A DNA stretch of 64,000 bases from Roseiconus lacunae (GCF_008312935.1 NZ_VSZO01000007.1:1-64000); one strand, 5' to 3'; shown: positions 7,130 through 16,547, counted from the stretch's first letter. A program made the numbers and translations. The notes: generated by a model from the letters alone, not told the origin.

Positions 7130-9763
7130 ATGACTCCGATGATGAAACAGTATCATGAAGCGAAGGCAGCGTGCGGCGACGCATTGCTGTTGTTTCGCAT
7201 GGGCGACTTTTACGAGTTGTTCCTCGAAGACGCGAAAGTCGCTGCCGATGTGTTGGGACTGACGCTCACTAGCCGCGACAAAGATAGCGCGAATCCGACC
7301 GCCATGGCTGGGTTCCCACATCATCAACTCGACGGTTACCTGTGCAAACTCATACGAGCCGGATTCCGTGCCGCCGTCTGTGAACAGGTCGAAGATCCCA
7401 AGCAAGCCAAAGGTTTGGTCAAACGGGAAATTACGCGCGTCGTCAGTGCCGGAACACTTACTGACGATGGCATGCTTGACCCTCGCGAGGCCAACTATGT
7501 GGCCGCCGTGGTTTTGCACCAGGCAAGTGGTGGGCGAAAACAAGGCGAGCCACCCGTCGCTGGGATCGCGTGGGCGGAATTGTCCAGCGGTCGATTTTGT
7601 GCCGGCGTCTTTCCCGTCGCCAGGATCGAGGACGAGTTGGCTCGGATCGGGCCGGCCGAAGTCATTTATCGCGAGGACGATGCCAAGTTTTCGCCGGACA
7701 CGACTGCACCTTGGTCCTGGACGTCTCGGCCCGCATGGAGCTTTGCCGAGGACGCTTCGGCGAAGGCGCTTTGTGATCAATTTCAAGTCGGATCGCTGGA
7801 AGGATTCGGCTTCAACGACGAAGACTCCGCCGCCATCCGCGCCGCCGGCGCGGTGTTAACGTATTTACAAGAAACTCAGCCCGCCGGCCTGGACCACTTT
7901 CGCTCGATCTCCGCCCATCACCGCAGCGGGGTTCTTGAGATCGATGCGTCGACCCGGCGTAGCTTGGAAATCACTCGAACCTTAAGAACGTCTTCGCGAG
8001 AAGGTTCGTTGGTCGATGCGATCGACTTGACCTGCACCTCGGCCGGTTCACGGGTGCTGTCCGACTGGATCGCCGCTCCGTTAATCGAGATCGCGCCGAT
8101 TGAGGCACGGCATGACGCGATCGAAGAGTTTATGAAGTACGCCTCGTTGCGAAGCGACGTTCGGCAAACGTTGAAGCAGACCTTCGACATCACTCGATTG
8201 CTCGCTCGTGTCGCCACCGGGCGAACGGGACCACGTGACTTGCTGCAGCTTGCACAGACGTTGGCCGGTTTGCCGGAACTGAAGGCAAAGTTGGCCGGTC
8301 GAACGCCGAAGCGATTGGTGCAACTGGAGTCGCACCTGCACCTGTGTCCGGAGCTCCGCAGTGAGCTCGAAAACGCTCTTTCGGAGGACTGCAAATTAAG
8401 CGCGGCCGACGGTAACTTTATCAAAGCAGGTTACGACGAAGAACTCGACGCGCTTCGCAAGTTGGCCGCCGGCGGGAAGCAATGGATTGCCGAGTACCAG
8501 CAGAAGCAGATGGATGAAACCGGCATCCCGAACTTGAAGGTCGGGTACAACAAAGTCTTCGGCTACTACCTGGAAGTCACCAACGCACACAAAGATAAGA
8601 TTCCGCAGGACTTTATCCGGAAACAAACGCTAAAGAACTGTGAACGATACATCACGCCGGATCTGAAAGAGTACGAAGAAAAAGTTTTATCGGCGGACGA
8701 AAAAGCACAATCGCGCGAGCAGTTGATCTACCAACAATTGGTTTCGCATGCCGCACGGCATCTGCAAACGTTGGGCGAAGTCGCAGCCGCGATGGCAGAA
8801 CTCGATGTACTCGCCGCGTTGGCAGAGCTGGCCGCACAGCGTAGTTGGGTGCGTCCGGAGATGACCGACGATTCGGTGCTGCGGATCGAAGCGGGACGCC
8901 ATCCGGTTTTGGACGTCACGTTGCCGCAAGGTGAATTCGTCCCGAACGATTGTGTACAGTCTCCTGAGACGGGCATGATTTTGCTGATCACCGGCCCGAA
9001 CATGGCGGGGAAGAGTACCTACATTCGGCAAGTCGCGCTGATTACGTTGCTGGCCCAAGCGGGATCTTACGTGCCGGCCGCGTCGGCGTCGATTGGAATT
9101 GCCGATCGAATTTTTGCCCGCGTCGGAGCCAGCGATGAACTCAGTCGCGGCCAAAGTACGTTCATGGTTGAAATGGTCGAGACCGCTCGTATTTTGAACA
9201 CGGCGACGTCGCGCTCCCTGGTCATTTTGGACGAGATCGGACGCGGGACCAGCACCTACGATGGGTTGTCATTGGCGTGGGCGATCACCGAGCATTTGCA
9301 TGAGCAAATCGGTAGTCGGACGTTGTTTGCGACGCACTATCATGAGCTGACACAATTGCAGGAGATGTTGCCTCGTGTTGCCAACTTGAACGTCGCTGTG
9401 AAAGAGTGGAACGACGAAGTAGTCTTCTTGCACCGTATCGTTCCCGGTGGTGCCGACAAGAGTTACGGTATCCACGTCGCGAGACTTGCGGGTGTTCCGG
9501 CGTCGGTGAACGAGCGGGCCAAAGACATCCTCAGCCAATTGGAATCCGATCATTTGGATTCGCTCAATCGACCGACCATCGCGCCACCTCAGGGTCACGA
9601 CTCCAGCGGCAGTGCGTATCAGTTGACACTGTTTGGTTTCGCCGATCATCCCGTACTGACGCAGATCGGCCAATTGGATTTGAACCAGATGACGCCTGTT
9701 GATGCGATCGCTTTCTTACAGCAAGCGAAGAAACAAATCGAAAGTCATCCGGCATTGAAATAA
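7130..9763 (+). CDS. mutS: DNA mismatch repair protein MutS
   Basis: The 877-residue protein is a full-length MutS, which recognises mismatches and recruits MutL. The mismatch-reading Phe-X-Glu motif lies at Phe27-Tyr28-Glu29 in MGDFYELF. The core and clamp regions follow, then the ABC-type ATPase with Walker A ITGPNMAGKST at about 620-630, DEIGRGTS at about 701-708 and ATHYHEL after it. The start ATG 7130 fits the family start (MMKQYHEAK). It is the first clearly core chromosomal gene to the right of tRNA-Arg and stands alone. Confidence 0.97.
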   Translation: MTPMMKQYHEAKAACGDALLLFRMGDFYELFLEDAKVAADVLGLTLTSRDKDSANPTAMAGFPHHQLDGYLCKLIRAGFRAAVCEQVEDPKQAKGLVKREITRVVSAGTLTDDGMLDPREANYVAAVVLHQASGGRKQGEPPVAGIAWAELSSGRFCAGVFPVARIEDELARIGPAEVIYREDDAKFSPDTTAPWSWTSRPAWSFAEDASAKALCDQFQVGSLEGFGFNDEDSAAIRAAGAVLTYLQETQPAGLDHFRSISAHHRSGVLEIDASTRRSLEITRTLRTSSREGSLVDAIDLTCTSAGSRVLSDWIAAPLIEIAPIEARHDAIEEFMKYASLRSDVRQTLKQTFDITRLLARVATGRTGPRDLLQLAQTLAGLPELKAKLAGRTPKRLVQLESHLHLCPELRSELENALSEDCKLSAADGNFIKAGYDEELDALRKLAAGGKQWIAEYQQKQMDETGIPNLKVGYNKVFGYYLEVTNAHKDKIPQDFIRKQTLKNCERYITPDLKEYEEKVLSADEKAQSREQLIYQQLVSHAARHLQTLGEVAAAMAELDVLAALAELAAQRSWVRPEMTDDSVLRIEAGRHPVLDVTLPQGEFVPNDCVQSPETGMILLITGPNMAGKSTYIRQVALITLLAQAGSYVPAASASIGIADRIFARVGASDELSRGQSTFMVEMVETARILNTATSRSLVILDEIGRGTSTYDGLSLAWAITEHLHEQIGSRTLFATHYHELTQLQEMLPRVANLNVAVKEWNDEVVFLHRIVPGGADKSYGIHVARLAGVPASVNERAKDILSQLESDHLDSLNRPTIAPPQGHDSSGSAYQLTLFGFADHPVLTQIGQLDLNQMTPVDAIAFLQQAKKQIESHPALK

Positions 9764-10284
9764 CTTCGATGGTGATTGGTTTCTCGGCCCGTCTGCAGTG
9801 ACCGAGTGAGCCTTCGAAGACCAAGACGCGGTTTTTTTGTTCAACACCAGCGTCCGCCGATTCGCACGATTTACTCGTGTTACATTTCGACTGCGTTGAG
9901 CAGTCCGTCGGCGTACGATGCTCGAGTAGCGGAACGCGCCGAGCGTTTCGGTGTGGGCCGGTCCGCCCCTTCCACCCATCGGACGATTGCGAAAAATGCG
10001 TTTGCCCTTCTGAACTGAAATCGAATTCAGATCGAGTTTGCGAAAATTGCGTTTTCTCGTCAATGACGAGTTTTTTTAGGAAAATCGCTGTTGAAGCGGA
10101 AACCAAGACGAAGTGGCGTGGTTTCACACAACGTACGCTGATCGGTCTTTCAGGCAGTGGTGCCTGGGCCAATCATGTGAGAAAGGGAACCTCGGATGTC
10201 GCCGCGGTATTCGACGCGGAATCTTGGTTTCACTGAAAAACAGTTTCCCCTCTTTTCTGTTCCAAATCCTGGGAATTTGAACCA
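9764..10284. other. Intergenic stretch with a short interspersed repeat
   Basis: About 520 bases between mutS and the Gly/Arg-rich secreted protein. It holds one copy of a 26-base repeat at 9927-9952. No other gene or clear terminator was found. The promoter of the downstream gene is expected near 10200-10280. Confidence 0.5.
9927..9952. repeat. 26-base interspersed repeat, copy 1
   Basis: Reads TAGCGGAACG-CGCC-GAGCGTTTCGGT. The copy at 12860-12885 is identical except for part of the four central bases (TACC). The right half contains a short inverted repeat (CCGA...TCGG), so it may form a small hairpin in RNA. Both copies lie outside coding regions. Confidence 0.75.
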
Positions 10285-11124
10285 ATGAAGATGAAGCAAA
10301 TTTCGATGGCACTGCTGTGTGCTGCCATTTTATCGATGATCGCAACGGACGCATCAGCTCAACGGGGCGGACGTGGTGGATTCCAAGGCGGTGGTCCTGG
10401 CGGACCGGGTGGACGTGGTTTCGGTGGCCCCGGTGGTGGCTTCGGCGGCAGCTCGGTACTCGGGCTGTTGCAGATCGATGAAGTGAAAGAAGAGATTGAT
10501 TTGCTACCCGATCAGGAAGAAGCGATTGGAAAAATCAACGAAGGTCGACCGAGAATGGAACGCGGTGAACGAGGCCAGGATGTCGATCGTGATGCAATGC
10601 GTGAACGGTTTGAAAAATTCCGCGAAGAGTTGACCGCGTTTGGTAAGAAGGCTGACGAACAACTTGAAGAAGTCCTTGATCCGATGCAAATGGAACGTTT
10701 GCAACAGATCGAAGTTCAGATTGCGGGCATCGGTGCCTTACGAATCGAACGTGTTGCCAAAGCACTCTCGCTATCCGAAGCGGATCAAAAGAAGATCGAA
10801 GAGACGATGCAAAAGGGCCGTGAAGAAATGATGGGAAACATGCGTGAGATGTTCCAATCGGGCGACCGTGAAGGCGTACGTGAGAAGATGGAAGCGGCTC
10901 GCAAGGAACTCGAAGAAAAGGTGCTCAACGAGCTGACCAGCGATCAGAAAAAGAAGTTCGACGCGTTAAAGGGCAAGCCATTTGAAATGCCAGAACGCCA
11001 AGGTTTCGGCGGACGCGGTGGCCGTGGCGGTCCCGGCGGTGAAGGCTTTGGCGGTCGTGGACGTGGTGGTCGCGGCGGACCCGGTGGTCGTGAACGTGGC
11101 GAAGGTCGCCCCGAATCGGAATAA
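10285..11124 (+). CDS. Secreted Gly/Arg-rich protein with helical core
   Basis: The 279-residue protein has a signal peptide (hydrophobic residues 7-22, cut probably after ASA), a Gly/Arg/Phe-rich segment at about 27-57, a charged helical core at about 58-230 and a second Gly/Arg-rich tail. The core has LTSDQKKKFDALKG and ALSLSEADQKKIEE, reminiscent of the LTxxQ motifs of the periplasmic Spy/CpxP family, which bind unfolded proteins or sense envelope stress. That link is an inference from the motif and size. Planctomycetes have many such proteins. A strong terminator follows at 11237. Confidence 0.75.
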   Translation: MKMKQISMALLCAAILSMIATDASAQRGGRGGFQGGGPGGPGGRGFGGPGGGFGGSSVLGLLQIDEVKEEIDLLPDQEEAIGKINEGRPRMERGERGQDVDRDAMRERFEKFREELTAFGKKADEQLEEVLDPMQMERLQQIEVQIAGIGALRIERVAKALSLSEADQKKIEETMQKGREEMMGNMREMFQSGDREGVREKMEAARKELEEKVLNELTSDQKKKFDALKGKPFEMPERQGFGGRGGRGGPGGEGFGGRGRGGRGGPGGRERGEGRPESE

Positions 11125-11443
11125 GTCGATTTGGAGAGGCTGGAGAATGGATCTGATCCAATTGAAGACGGGGCGAATCGCTCGCAGCCATTGATCGAAC
11201 GTTGACTGCAGCGCAGCGCTCCGCTGCGGACGACTAGGGCCAGGCTTTCTAAGAAAGTCTGGCCCGTTTTTTGTTTGGTCCTATTGCCTGCTGGCGCGGC
11301 CGTAGGAACGAACTAAACTGGAAGACGGAGTGGTCGGCGTTGGCTGCTGTCGCCTGGTGATTATCGGCAACGGTGATCTTCTTAGGGCCGCTCCACTACC
11401 GCGCGTGGACCAGAACTCAGCCTCCTTACCCCTCTGCTGTTCT
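11125..11443. other. Intergenic stretch with terminator
   Basis: About 320 bases between the Gly/Arg-rich protein and the small membrane protein. It holds the terminator at 11237-11272. Nothing else was recognised. Confidence 0.5.
11237..11272 (+). terminator. Rho-independent terminator after the Gly/Arg-rich protein gene
   Basis: A near-perfect hairpin (GGGCCAGGCTTTCT pairing with the complementary AAGAAAGTCTGGCCC, one G-T pair) is followed directly by GTTTTTT. It lies 113 bases after the stop at 11124. Confidence 0.88.
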
Positions 11444-11683
11444 ATGTTGTTTGTCATTCCTTGGGTCGTCCTCATCGTCGTTTGCATCATCGCGGTGCCG
11501 ATTGCGGCGAAGCTATCCCCCTCATCAATCCCTTCCGGGCCGAAACAAGAATCCCCGGAAGAGGGCGTGATGGACGAAGAGGTATCGTTGGGCGATGACT
11601 TTGCCGCCGACGCGGGCTCGGACGATTTTGGAGCCGGACAGGAACCCGTTCTCGGTGACGACGCTTTCGCCGACTTTAAGTAG
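11444..11683 (+). CDS. Small membrane-anchored acidic protein
   Basis: From ATG 11444 the frame gives 79 residues: one N-terminal membrane segment (about 3-24, FVIPWVVLIVVCIIAVPIAA) and a strongly acidic Gly/Asp-rich tail ending DDAFADFK. A longer frame begins at 11330 but its first 38 residues are not protein-like. Function unknown. It may be a membrane-tethered partner of a larger complex; the neighbouring K+ channel gene is 138 bases downstream on the same strand. Confidence 0.5.
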   Translation: MLFVIPWVVLIVVCIIAVPIAAKLSPSSIPSGPKQESPEEGVMDEEVSLGDDFAADAGSDDFGAGQEPVLGDDAFADFK

Positions 11684-11768
11684 TCCGACGCCCGGTTTGT
11701 CTGAAAGCCGACGGGCACGTTGTCCCTCATCCCACTTGCTCGGGTGCATTTGTCGACCGATTGTGAAG

Positions 11769-11784
11769 CAGTGACTAGTCACTG
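11769..11784. promoter_or_regulatory. 16-base perfect palindrome upstream of the K+ channel gene
   Basis: CAGTGACTAGTCACTG is a perfect 16-base palindrome 37 bases before the channel ATG, a good position for an operator. A related inverted repeat (GTGACT-AGCA-AGTCAC type) lies at 13029-13044, before the 13087 gene. The binding protein is unknown. Confidence 0.5.
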
Positions 11785-11821
11785 ACGCAGCGCAACAATC
11801 CGCAATCGAAACGCCCCGGGA

Positions 11822-12850
11822 ATGTTCAACACCACAGCGATCCAAAAGATGCGGGTTGGCATCACGGTGCTGACCGTGACGTGCTTGATCGCAATTTGTG
11901 GTTATGTGGTCGCGGGGTGGAGTTACGTTGACGCGCTTTACATGGTGGTCATCACCATCTTTGGTGTCGGGTACGGTGAAGTTCACCCGGTTGATTCGCC
12001 CGTCCTGAAGCTATTCACCGCGACGTTGATTGTGACCGGATGTAGCTCCGCCATTTATGTGCTAGGTGCATTCATCCAGATGATTACCGAAGGCGAAGTT
12101 CAACGCGTGATAGGGGCGCATCGCATGAGTTTGGGTATCAAAGAAACGACCGGCCATGTGATCGTTTGCGGCTACGGTCGAGTCGGCCAGAACTTGGTTA
12201 AAGAGCTTCGGCACTTGGGCGTCGACTTTGTCATCATCGATCGCGACTTGCAACGGTTAGACGAAGCCGAACGAGAAGGTCATTTGGTGATCTGTGGTGA
12301 CGCGTCTTGCGAAGAAACGTTGACAACGGCAGGTATCGAACGGGCGTGTGCTTTCGCGGCGGTTTTGCCGAGTGATGCGGAAAATGTTTTCGCAACCTTG
12401 ACCGCTCGTGAACTCAATGAAACGGTTGAAATCGTAGCGAGATGTGAAACCGAATCGACTGAGCGGAAACTGTATCGTAGCGGCGCGACTCGGGTGGTTC
12501 TGCCGACGATGATCGGGGCGTCACGAATTGCGCATTTAATTACCTGCCCGACGATTGAATCGATCGTCGATGATTCGCGTTCGCTGTATCGATTGCACCA
12601 AGACCTCAAAATTTTTGGGCTCGATTTGATCGAAATCCCAATCGATGGCAATTCGCCGTTCTTAAAACTTTCAGTTCGCGAGATTGAAAGCAGCGGCGAC
12701 GGTGGCAACGTTATTGTCGCGATCCGTTGTGCCGACGGCGAGATCGTACGCAACCCATCGGCCGATCGCCAGATTCTAAGTGGCGATCATCTTATTGTGC
12801 TGTCGCACCGCGAGGACTTGGCAAAGCTCCACGACGTCGCAACGGTTTAG
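11822..12850 (+). CDS. Two-helix potassium channel with RCK (TrkA-N/TrkA-C) domains
   Basis: The 342-residue protein has a membrane helix at about 10-31, a pore loop with filter GVGYGE at 48-53 (the usual Thr before VGYG is Gly48), a second helix at about 62-88, then an RCK domain starting HVIVCGYGRVGQNL with the nucleotide motif GYGRVG at 117-122 and Asp140 at the end of strand 2, and a C-terminal TrkA-C domain from about 255. This is the MthK-like layout: a ligand-gated K+ channel of the inner membrane. It probably takes part in osmotic or membrane-potential control. Confidence 0.88.
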   Translation: MFNTTAIQKMRVGITVLTVTCLIAICGYVVAGWSYVDALYMVVITIFGVGYGEVHPVDSPVLKLFTATLIVTGCSSAIYVLGAFIQMITEGEVQRVIGAHRMSLGIKETTGHVIVCGYGRVGQNLVKELRHLGVDFVIIDRDLQRLDEAEREGHLVICGDASCEETLTTAGIERACAFAAVLPSDAENVFATLTARELNETVEIVARCETESTERKLYRSGATRVVLPTMIGASRIAHLITCPTIESIVDDSRSLYRLHQDLKIFGLDLIEIPIDGNSPFLKLSVREIESSGDGGNVIVAIRCADGEIVRNPSADRQILSGDHLIVLSHREDLAKLHDVATV

Positions 12851-12859
12851 ATACGCGTG

Positions 12860-12885
12860 TAGCGGAACGTACCGAGCGTTTCGGT
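12860..12885. repeat. 26-base interspersed repeat, copy 2
   Basis: Second copy of the repeat at 9927-9952, starting ten bases after the K+ channel stop. Flanks of the two copies (GATGCTCGAG before copy 1, ACGCGTG before copy 2) are not conserved, so the repeat unit is about 26 bases. Confidence 0.75.
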
Positions 12886-13028
12886 TTGCAGATCGAAATT
12901 CCGATCCGGTCCACGATAGTCGCGGCCCCTCGCAGATCTCTTTTCCGGCCCGTCAGTTCACTTCGGCAGGCAGGATAACTTTCGAGTTTCACGGTGTCGT
13001 TTCGCGCGTCGTCGGCATCAATCTTGCG

Positions 13029-13044
13029 GTGACTAGCAGTCACT
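13029..13044. promoter_or_regulatory. Inverted repeat related to the 11769 palindrome
   Basis: GTGACT and AGTCAC arms are separated by four bases. The arms equal those of the palindrome at 11769-11784. It lies 43 bases before the ATG at 13087, again a promoter-like position. Confidence 0.4.
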
Positions 13045-13086
13045 TGATAATGCTGACAACAAACCATCGACACGGACGGAAGATTC

Positions 13087-14052
13087 ATGCGATATCGATA
13101 TTTTTTGACTGGACGTTCACCTTTACGAACAACCGCGTGTTGTGCCATTGTAATTATTTACATCGCTGGCAACGCTTTCGTTTCTGCGCAGGGCGTAGGC
13201 TCACAATCGTCCGCAGCTTCGCGAATGCAGTCGATCGGATCGTCAGGCTTGTTGGAAGCTTATCGATCGCAGTATGAGAATCCGCGTATCACCCAATCAG
13301 TCACACGACAGGTGGGGTATCGAGCCGCGATAGAATCGCCGCAAGTCGCTCAGGCGTCTTCCGGCGGAAACGCATTCGCCCAACATCGCAGCCAGCCGGC
13401 GGTCCAACGTACGGTCTGGATGCAGCAGATGGGGATGCCAGACACCGGCATGCCATCGGCGGGCGGGCAGCCGATGTCCAGTCCGGGCGCGGCGTTGCCC
13501 AATGCGGCGTTACCCGGAACACCGAATGCAGGGCTTCCCGCGGACAACTTGCCCGAGAGTATGCCGTTCACGGAGACGACCCCGCGATCGTTGCCTTCGC
13601 CGCAGCCAACGTCGACACTCGCCGAAAACATGGCCGTTCCATCGCCGTCGGATACCGCACCGATGGACGCCCCCTCGCTTCGAACGAACAGCTTTGCGCG
13701 GATGGACAACTGCAATTTGATCACGCCGCCGAGTCAATACATGGCGGCGAGCGTCTATGGCGGGTGTGGTTCGGTCGCACCGATGGGTTACGCCGTCGTC
13801 GCACCGACGTCGCTGCCCGCCGAGATCGCCGCACCTGCGACGATGCCGCCCCTCACGACAACGGTTCCGGTGGCAACGGCACCACCAACCATTGCCACGG
13901 CCGTTCCGTCGGCCGCCGCTCCGGCACGCGCGTTGGTTTCTTTTGGCCAGGAGCGACTGATGGTGCAGGTCGGGCAGGGCCTCTGGGGCCAGCCGGTCGC
14001 CTATGTCCCAGGTCAATCGGTCCGAAACTGGTTGCGTTACTTCTCGCCGTAG
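13087..14052 (+). CDS. Secreted Pro/Ala/Thr-rich protein of unknown function
   Basis: The 321-residue protein has a signal peptide (hydrophobic core about 18-30, ending VSAQG). Most of the mature part is rich in Pro, Ala, Thr, Ser and Gln and likely unstructured (runs such as APATMPPLTTTVPVATAPPT). The last 45 residues are different and ordered-looking (RALVSFGQERLMVQVGQGLW, QSVRNWLRYFSP) and may form the functional tail. I do not recognise the family. It stands between the K+ channel and tRNA-Leu on the same strand. Confidence 0.65.
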   Translation: MRYRYFLTGRSPLRTTACCAIVIIYIAGNAFVSAQGVGSQSSAASRMQSIGSSGLLEAYRSQYENPRITQSVTRQVGYRAAIESPQVAQASSGGNAFAQHRSQPAVQRTVWMQQMGMPDTGMPSAGGQPMSSPGAALPNAALPGTPNAGLPADNLPESMPFTETTPRSLPSPQPTSTLAENMAVPSPSDTAPMDAPSLRTNSFARMDNCNLITPPSQYMAASVYGGCGSVAPMGYAVVAPTSLPAEIAAPATMPPLTTTVPVATAPPTIATAVPSAAAPARALVSFGQERLMVQVGQGLWGQPVAYVPGQSVRNWLRYFSP

Positions 14053-14197
14053 CAAATGTGCGAGCTAATCCCGACTGAGGTCATGGCAAGAGGAAGGGGT
14101 CGCAGTAAGAGTATTGTGGTGTTTGCGTCATCGAACGGTTTAAGCGAACCATTGGATTGTCACGGTAGCGACGTGGCAGTGCGAGCAACTTGGAAAA

Positions 14198-14219
14198 CGC
14201 AAGCCGCAGACGGCTTGCG
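14198..14219. other. Hairpin between the Pro-rich protein gene and tRNA-Leu
   Basis: CGCAAGCCG and CGGCTTGCG arms with a CAGA loop form a nine-base-pair hairpin 146 bases after the stop at 14052. No T run follows, so it is at most a weak terminator. Confidence 0.4.
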
Positions 14220-14300
14220 GGAACGGGGCGGAGCCGATACTTTACTGCACCAACGGAGAGCGAGCTCGACGGCGTCGGGAACGTTCTTTCGATGAACCAA

Positions 14301-14385
14301 GCGGATGTGGCGGAACTGGCAGACGCGCTAGATTCAGGTTCTAGTCCTCGCTAAGAGGGTGGAGGTTCAAATCCTCTCATCCGCA
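14301..14385 (+). tRNA. tRNA-Leu (CAG)
   Basis: An 85-base class II tRNA: acceptor GCGGATG/CATCCGC, anticodon stem CTAGA/TCTAG with loop TTCAGGT (anticodon CAG), a long variable arm (CCTCGCTAAGAGGG), T arm GGAGG-TTCAAAT-CCTCT and discriminator A. CCA is not encoded. Confidence 0.93.
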
Positions 14386-14498
14386 CTGTTCTTTCTTTAT
14401 AAGAGAAACGGCCCGAAAGCCAGATTCGGGTTACCCTTGGGCTACCAATTGCCCAATTTTCCTGTCGTCGTGATTCAGCGAATCTATAATCGGCCGGC

Positions 14499-15020
14499 AT
14501 GAAAGTCAGATTTACCTGCGATTGCGGCGCGCGTCTCGAGTGCGTCATTCGTTCGATCGGTAAGGAGAAATCTTGCCCGGCCTGCAATTCTCGGGTCACT
14601 GTCCCAAAGCCATCAGAGCGGGTAGTGAAGCAATCGATCGGTGATGTCGAACACGCTATTCCGGGACAATCAGAAAAGGCGTATGCCGAGCTCGTGGAAC
14701 GCATCATTGAAGCGGCCGAACGTGCGATGTCGATTGCCGGTCAAGCAGGTCGCCCAGACGCTGCAGCAGAGTTCATCGACAACTCGATTCGAGTGCTTCG
14801 CAATGTTCAGGTGTTCTGGCCTGAAGATGGCCGTCAAAATTCTCGACAAGCGATCGGCCTTTTGTCTGTTGCGGCGGGAACTGACTTCGGCGGGATCGGT
14901 GTTCGAAAAGGCAAGCTAGCCTCATTTCGTCGATGGCAACAAAAGCAACGGACCGAAGTGGCGATGCGTCCCAATCAAGTTGTTGCTGACTCGATCGACT
15001 ACCTTAAAACCTTCGCTTGA
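14499..15020 (+). CDS. Hypothetical protein with N-terminal zinc ribbon
   Basis: The 173-residue protein starts at ATG 14499. Cys7, Cys9, Cys26 and Cys29 (CDCG, CPACN) form a likely zinc ribbon of the kind seen at the start of many planctomycete proteins. Residues 55-173 are mostly helical without a known motif (YAELVERIIEAAERAMSIAG). It follows tRNA-Leu by 113 bases. Function unknown. Confidence 0.6.
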   Translation: MKVRFTCDCGARLECVIRSIGKEKSCPACNSRVTVPKPSERVVKQSIGDVEHAIPGQSEKAYAELVERIIEAAERAMSIAGQAGRPDAAAEFIDNSIRVLRNVQVFWPEDGRQNSRQAIGLLSVAAGTDFGGIGVRKGKLASFRRWQQKQRTEVAMRPNQVVADSIDYLKTFA

Positions 15021-15515
15021 GTTGAGCTCGAATTCATTCAAACTCTCGTTTGGCGCGGCTCCGGTTCAACGTGATACTTGCCAATAGAAGGGAGTCATGC
15101 AAAAGGTGAGATCTCCGATGGTTTTCGTCGAATGGCACTGAATATTCTTCGGCAGGACACTACCCTGAAAGAGCCGGTTCGCGGTAAGAGACTCATGGCA
15201 GGCTGGGACGGAACTATCCTAGATAAGATTTACGCCGGTTTTCACGCTGCTTGATCGTACGATTGTCTTGACCGTCGCCGTCAACGCCGATCCGCCGGAC
15301 CCCAAGGCCCGGACTGCATGCTCAGAATTTGCCCGGCAATTCACCGCCGCTGCCTTAGAGTTTGGGCTCAATCCTCGGCACGGTCCTGCATCCAAGTCAC
15401 GATCAAAGCTGCTGCCTCTGGAATTAGGGCGAGGCAACGTGGTTGATCCAATAATCACCGACGGCAAGTGGGGGCTGAAGCACTGCAATCGCATTGATTC
15501 TTCCGATCGATAGAA
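15021..15515. other. Intergenic stretch without a confident gene
   Basis: About 495 bases between the zinc-ribbon gene and the end of the PEP-CTERM gene. Frames of 81 codons (15268-15513, plus) and 91 codons (15219-15494, minus) overlap each other; neither shows a motif, signal peptide or ribosome site, and I do not call them. Confidence 0.45.
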
Positions 15516-16547
15516 TTACTTCCAGTCATTCGGTACTTCAGCGAGATCGTTTGCGATGACTCGGAAGCCAGCGGCTGACTTTCGCACTAAACGGCGTCGT
15601 CGATGAGTCGCAATCCAGCACCCTCCGACTACAAGTACGAGCATTCCCGATGGTTCTGGAATCGCGGTTACTCCGTAGCTAAGACGAGGTAATAGCTGAG
15701 ACTGTTGTGCGTCCGACCCCAAAAATTGTGCCCCCGCATTCGGTGTCGATTCAGATGCCGAAATTCCGATTCGTATCCGTTCGCCATTGTTGATCGCATT
15801 CAATAATTCAGATTGGTTGTCCCCACGGAACTTGAGTTCCACGTTCCAGGGCGTGTGGTTATTCAATCCGCTCGTAAACGAAACTTTCGCCAATGCATCG
15901 CTACTTGGGGAAAAGGCAGGATCGATTGCGTCAATCCCATTCTGGTCCAACTGAAAGCTCGGCGTACCGTCGAGGTTGAGCGAAGCGTCGGTAAGTTGGT
16001 CGCTCCGGTTCCTTAGCCAATAGAAATCGAACTCGCCGTCTTCGGTCCAGTACCGGTGTTCTTCGACCAATGACAGCGTCAACGTGTCGACATCGGACAC
16101 CGGCGTTTGCGGTTGGCCGAACTGAAAATCAAAGACCGCGAATGCCTGTAACAATCCTCTTCTTGAATTCGATCCGCGTATCGACATAAAACGACGGAAC
16201 GTATCCCCGAAGACACCCCCATGAATTCCGCTATTTCGATCTGTTCCAGAAGCGTTTGATAGCCTGACCTCCGTCGTTGCCAACGCAGTCACGGTCTCCG
16301 CCTTTGCTAAACCGGATGGCATCCAGGGAAGTGCCACCAGGATGAATGCGAGTCCAAATACGCCTGTCTTTGACAAGGCCAGATCAGACAAGACCTGAAG
16401 ACCCCGATGAGGCGACCTTCTATCGATGGGGCGAGTGAAGGACCGCGAAAAGTTGGCTGGTGCAAGCAACAATAAGAGTACGCGTGAAATAACGCGACTC
16501 TTCTCTTGAGCTGCAGATGGGATCGTTACACTCAGTTGTGGCTTCAT
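15516..16547 (-). CDS. PEP-CTERM protein
   Basis: The 343-residue protein ends with the sorting signal IPEPSGMLVLVVGGCW followed by RRRR, the exosortase recognition tag. The N-terminus is long: a hydrophobic stretch lies only at about 62-82 (GVFGLAFILVALPW), so the true start could be downstream of ATG 16547. The mature part (about 83-300) is beta-rich with Asn/Ser/Gly loops, as expected for an exported, surface-displayed protein. Unusually, about 20 residues follow the basic end of the PEP-CTERM tag (to NDWK), where most family members stop. No exosortase gene lies in the window. Confidence 0.75.
   Translation of the reverse strand: MKPQLSVTIPSAAQEKSRVISRVLLLLLAPANFSRSFTRPIDRRSPHRGLQVLSDLALSKTGVFGLAFILVALPWMPSGLAKAETVTALATTEVRLSNASGTDRNSGIHGGVFGDTFRRFMSIRGSNSRRGLLQAFAVFDFQFGQPQTPVSDVDTLTLSLVEEHRYWTEDGEFDFYWLRNRSDQLTDASLNLDGTPSFQLDQNGIDAIDPAFSPSSDALAKVSFTSGLNNHTPWNVELKFRGDNQSELLNAINNGERIRIGISASESTPNAGAQFLGSDAQQSQLLPRLSYGVTAIPEPSGMLVLVVGGCWIATHRRRRLVRKSAAGFRVIANDLAEVPNDWK

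Noticed and set aside
7100-7786. 228-codon minus-strand frame over the start of mutS
   Set aside because: It is antisense to clearly conserved MutS sequence and has no family-like features.
15219-15513. Overlapping 81- and 91-codon frames as genes
   Set aside because: They lie on opposite strands over the same bases, show no motif, no ribosome site and no signal peptide.
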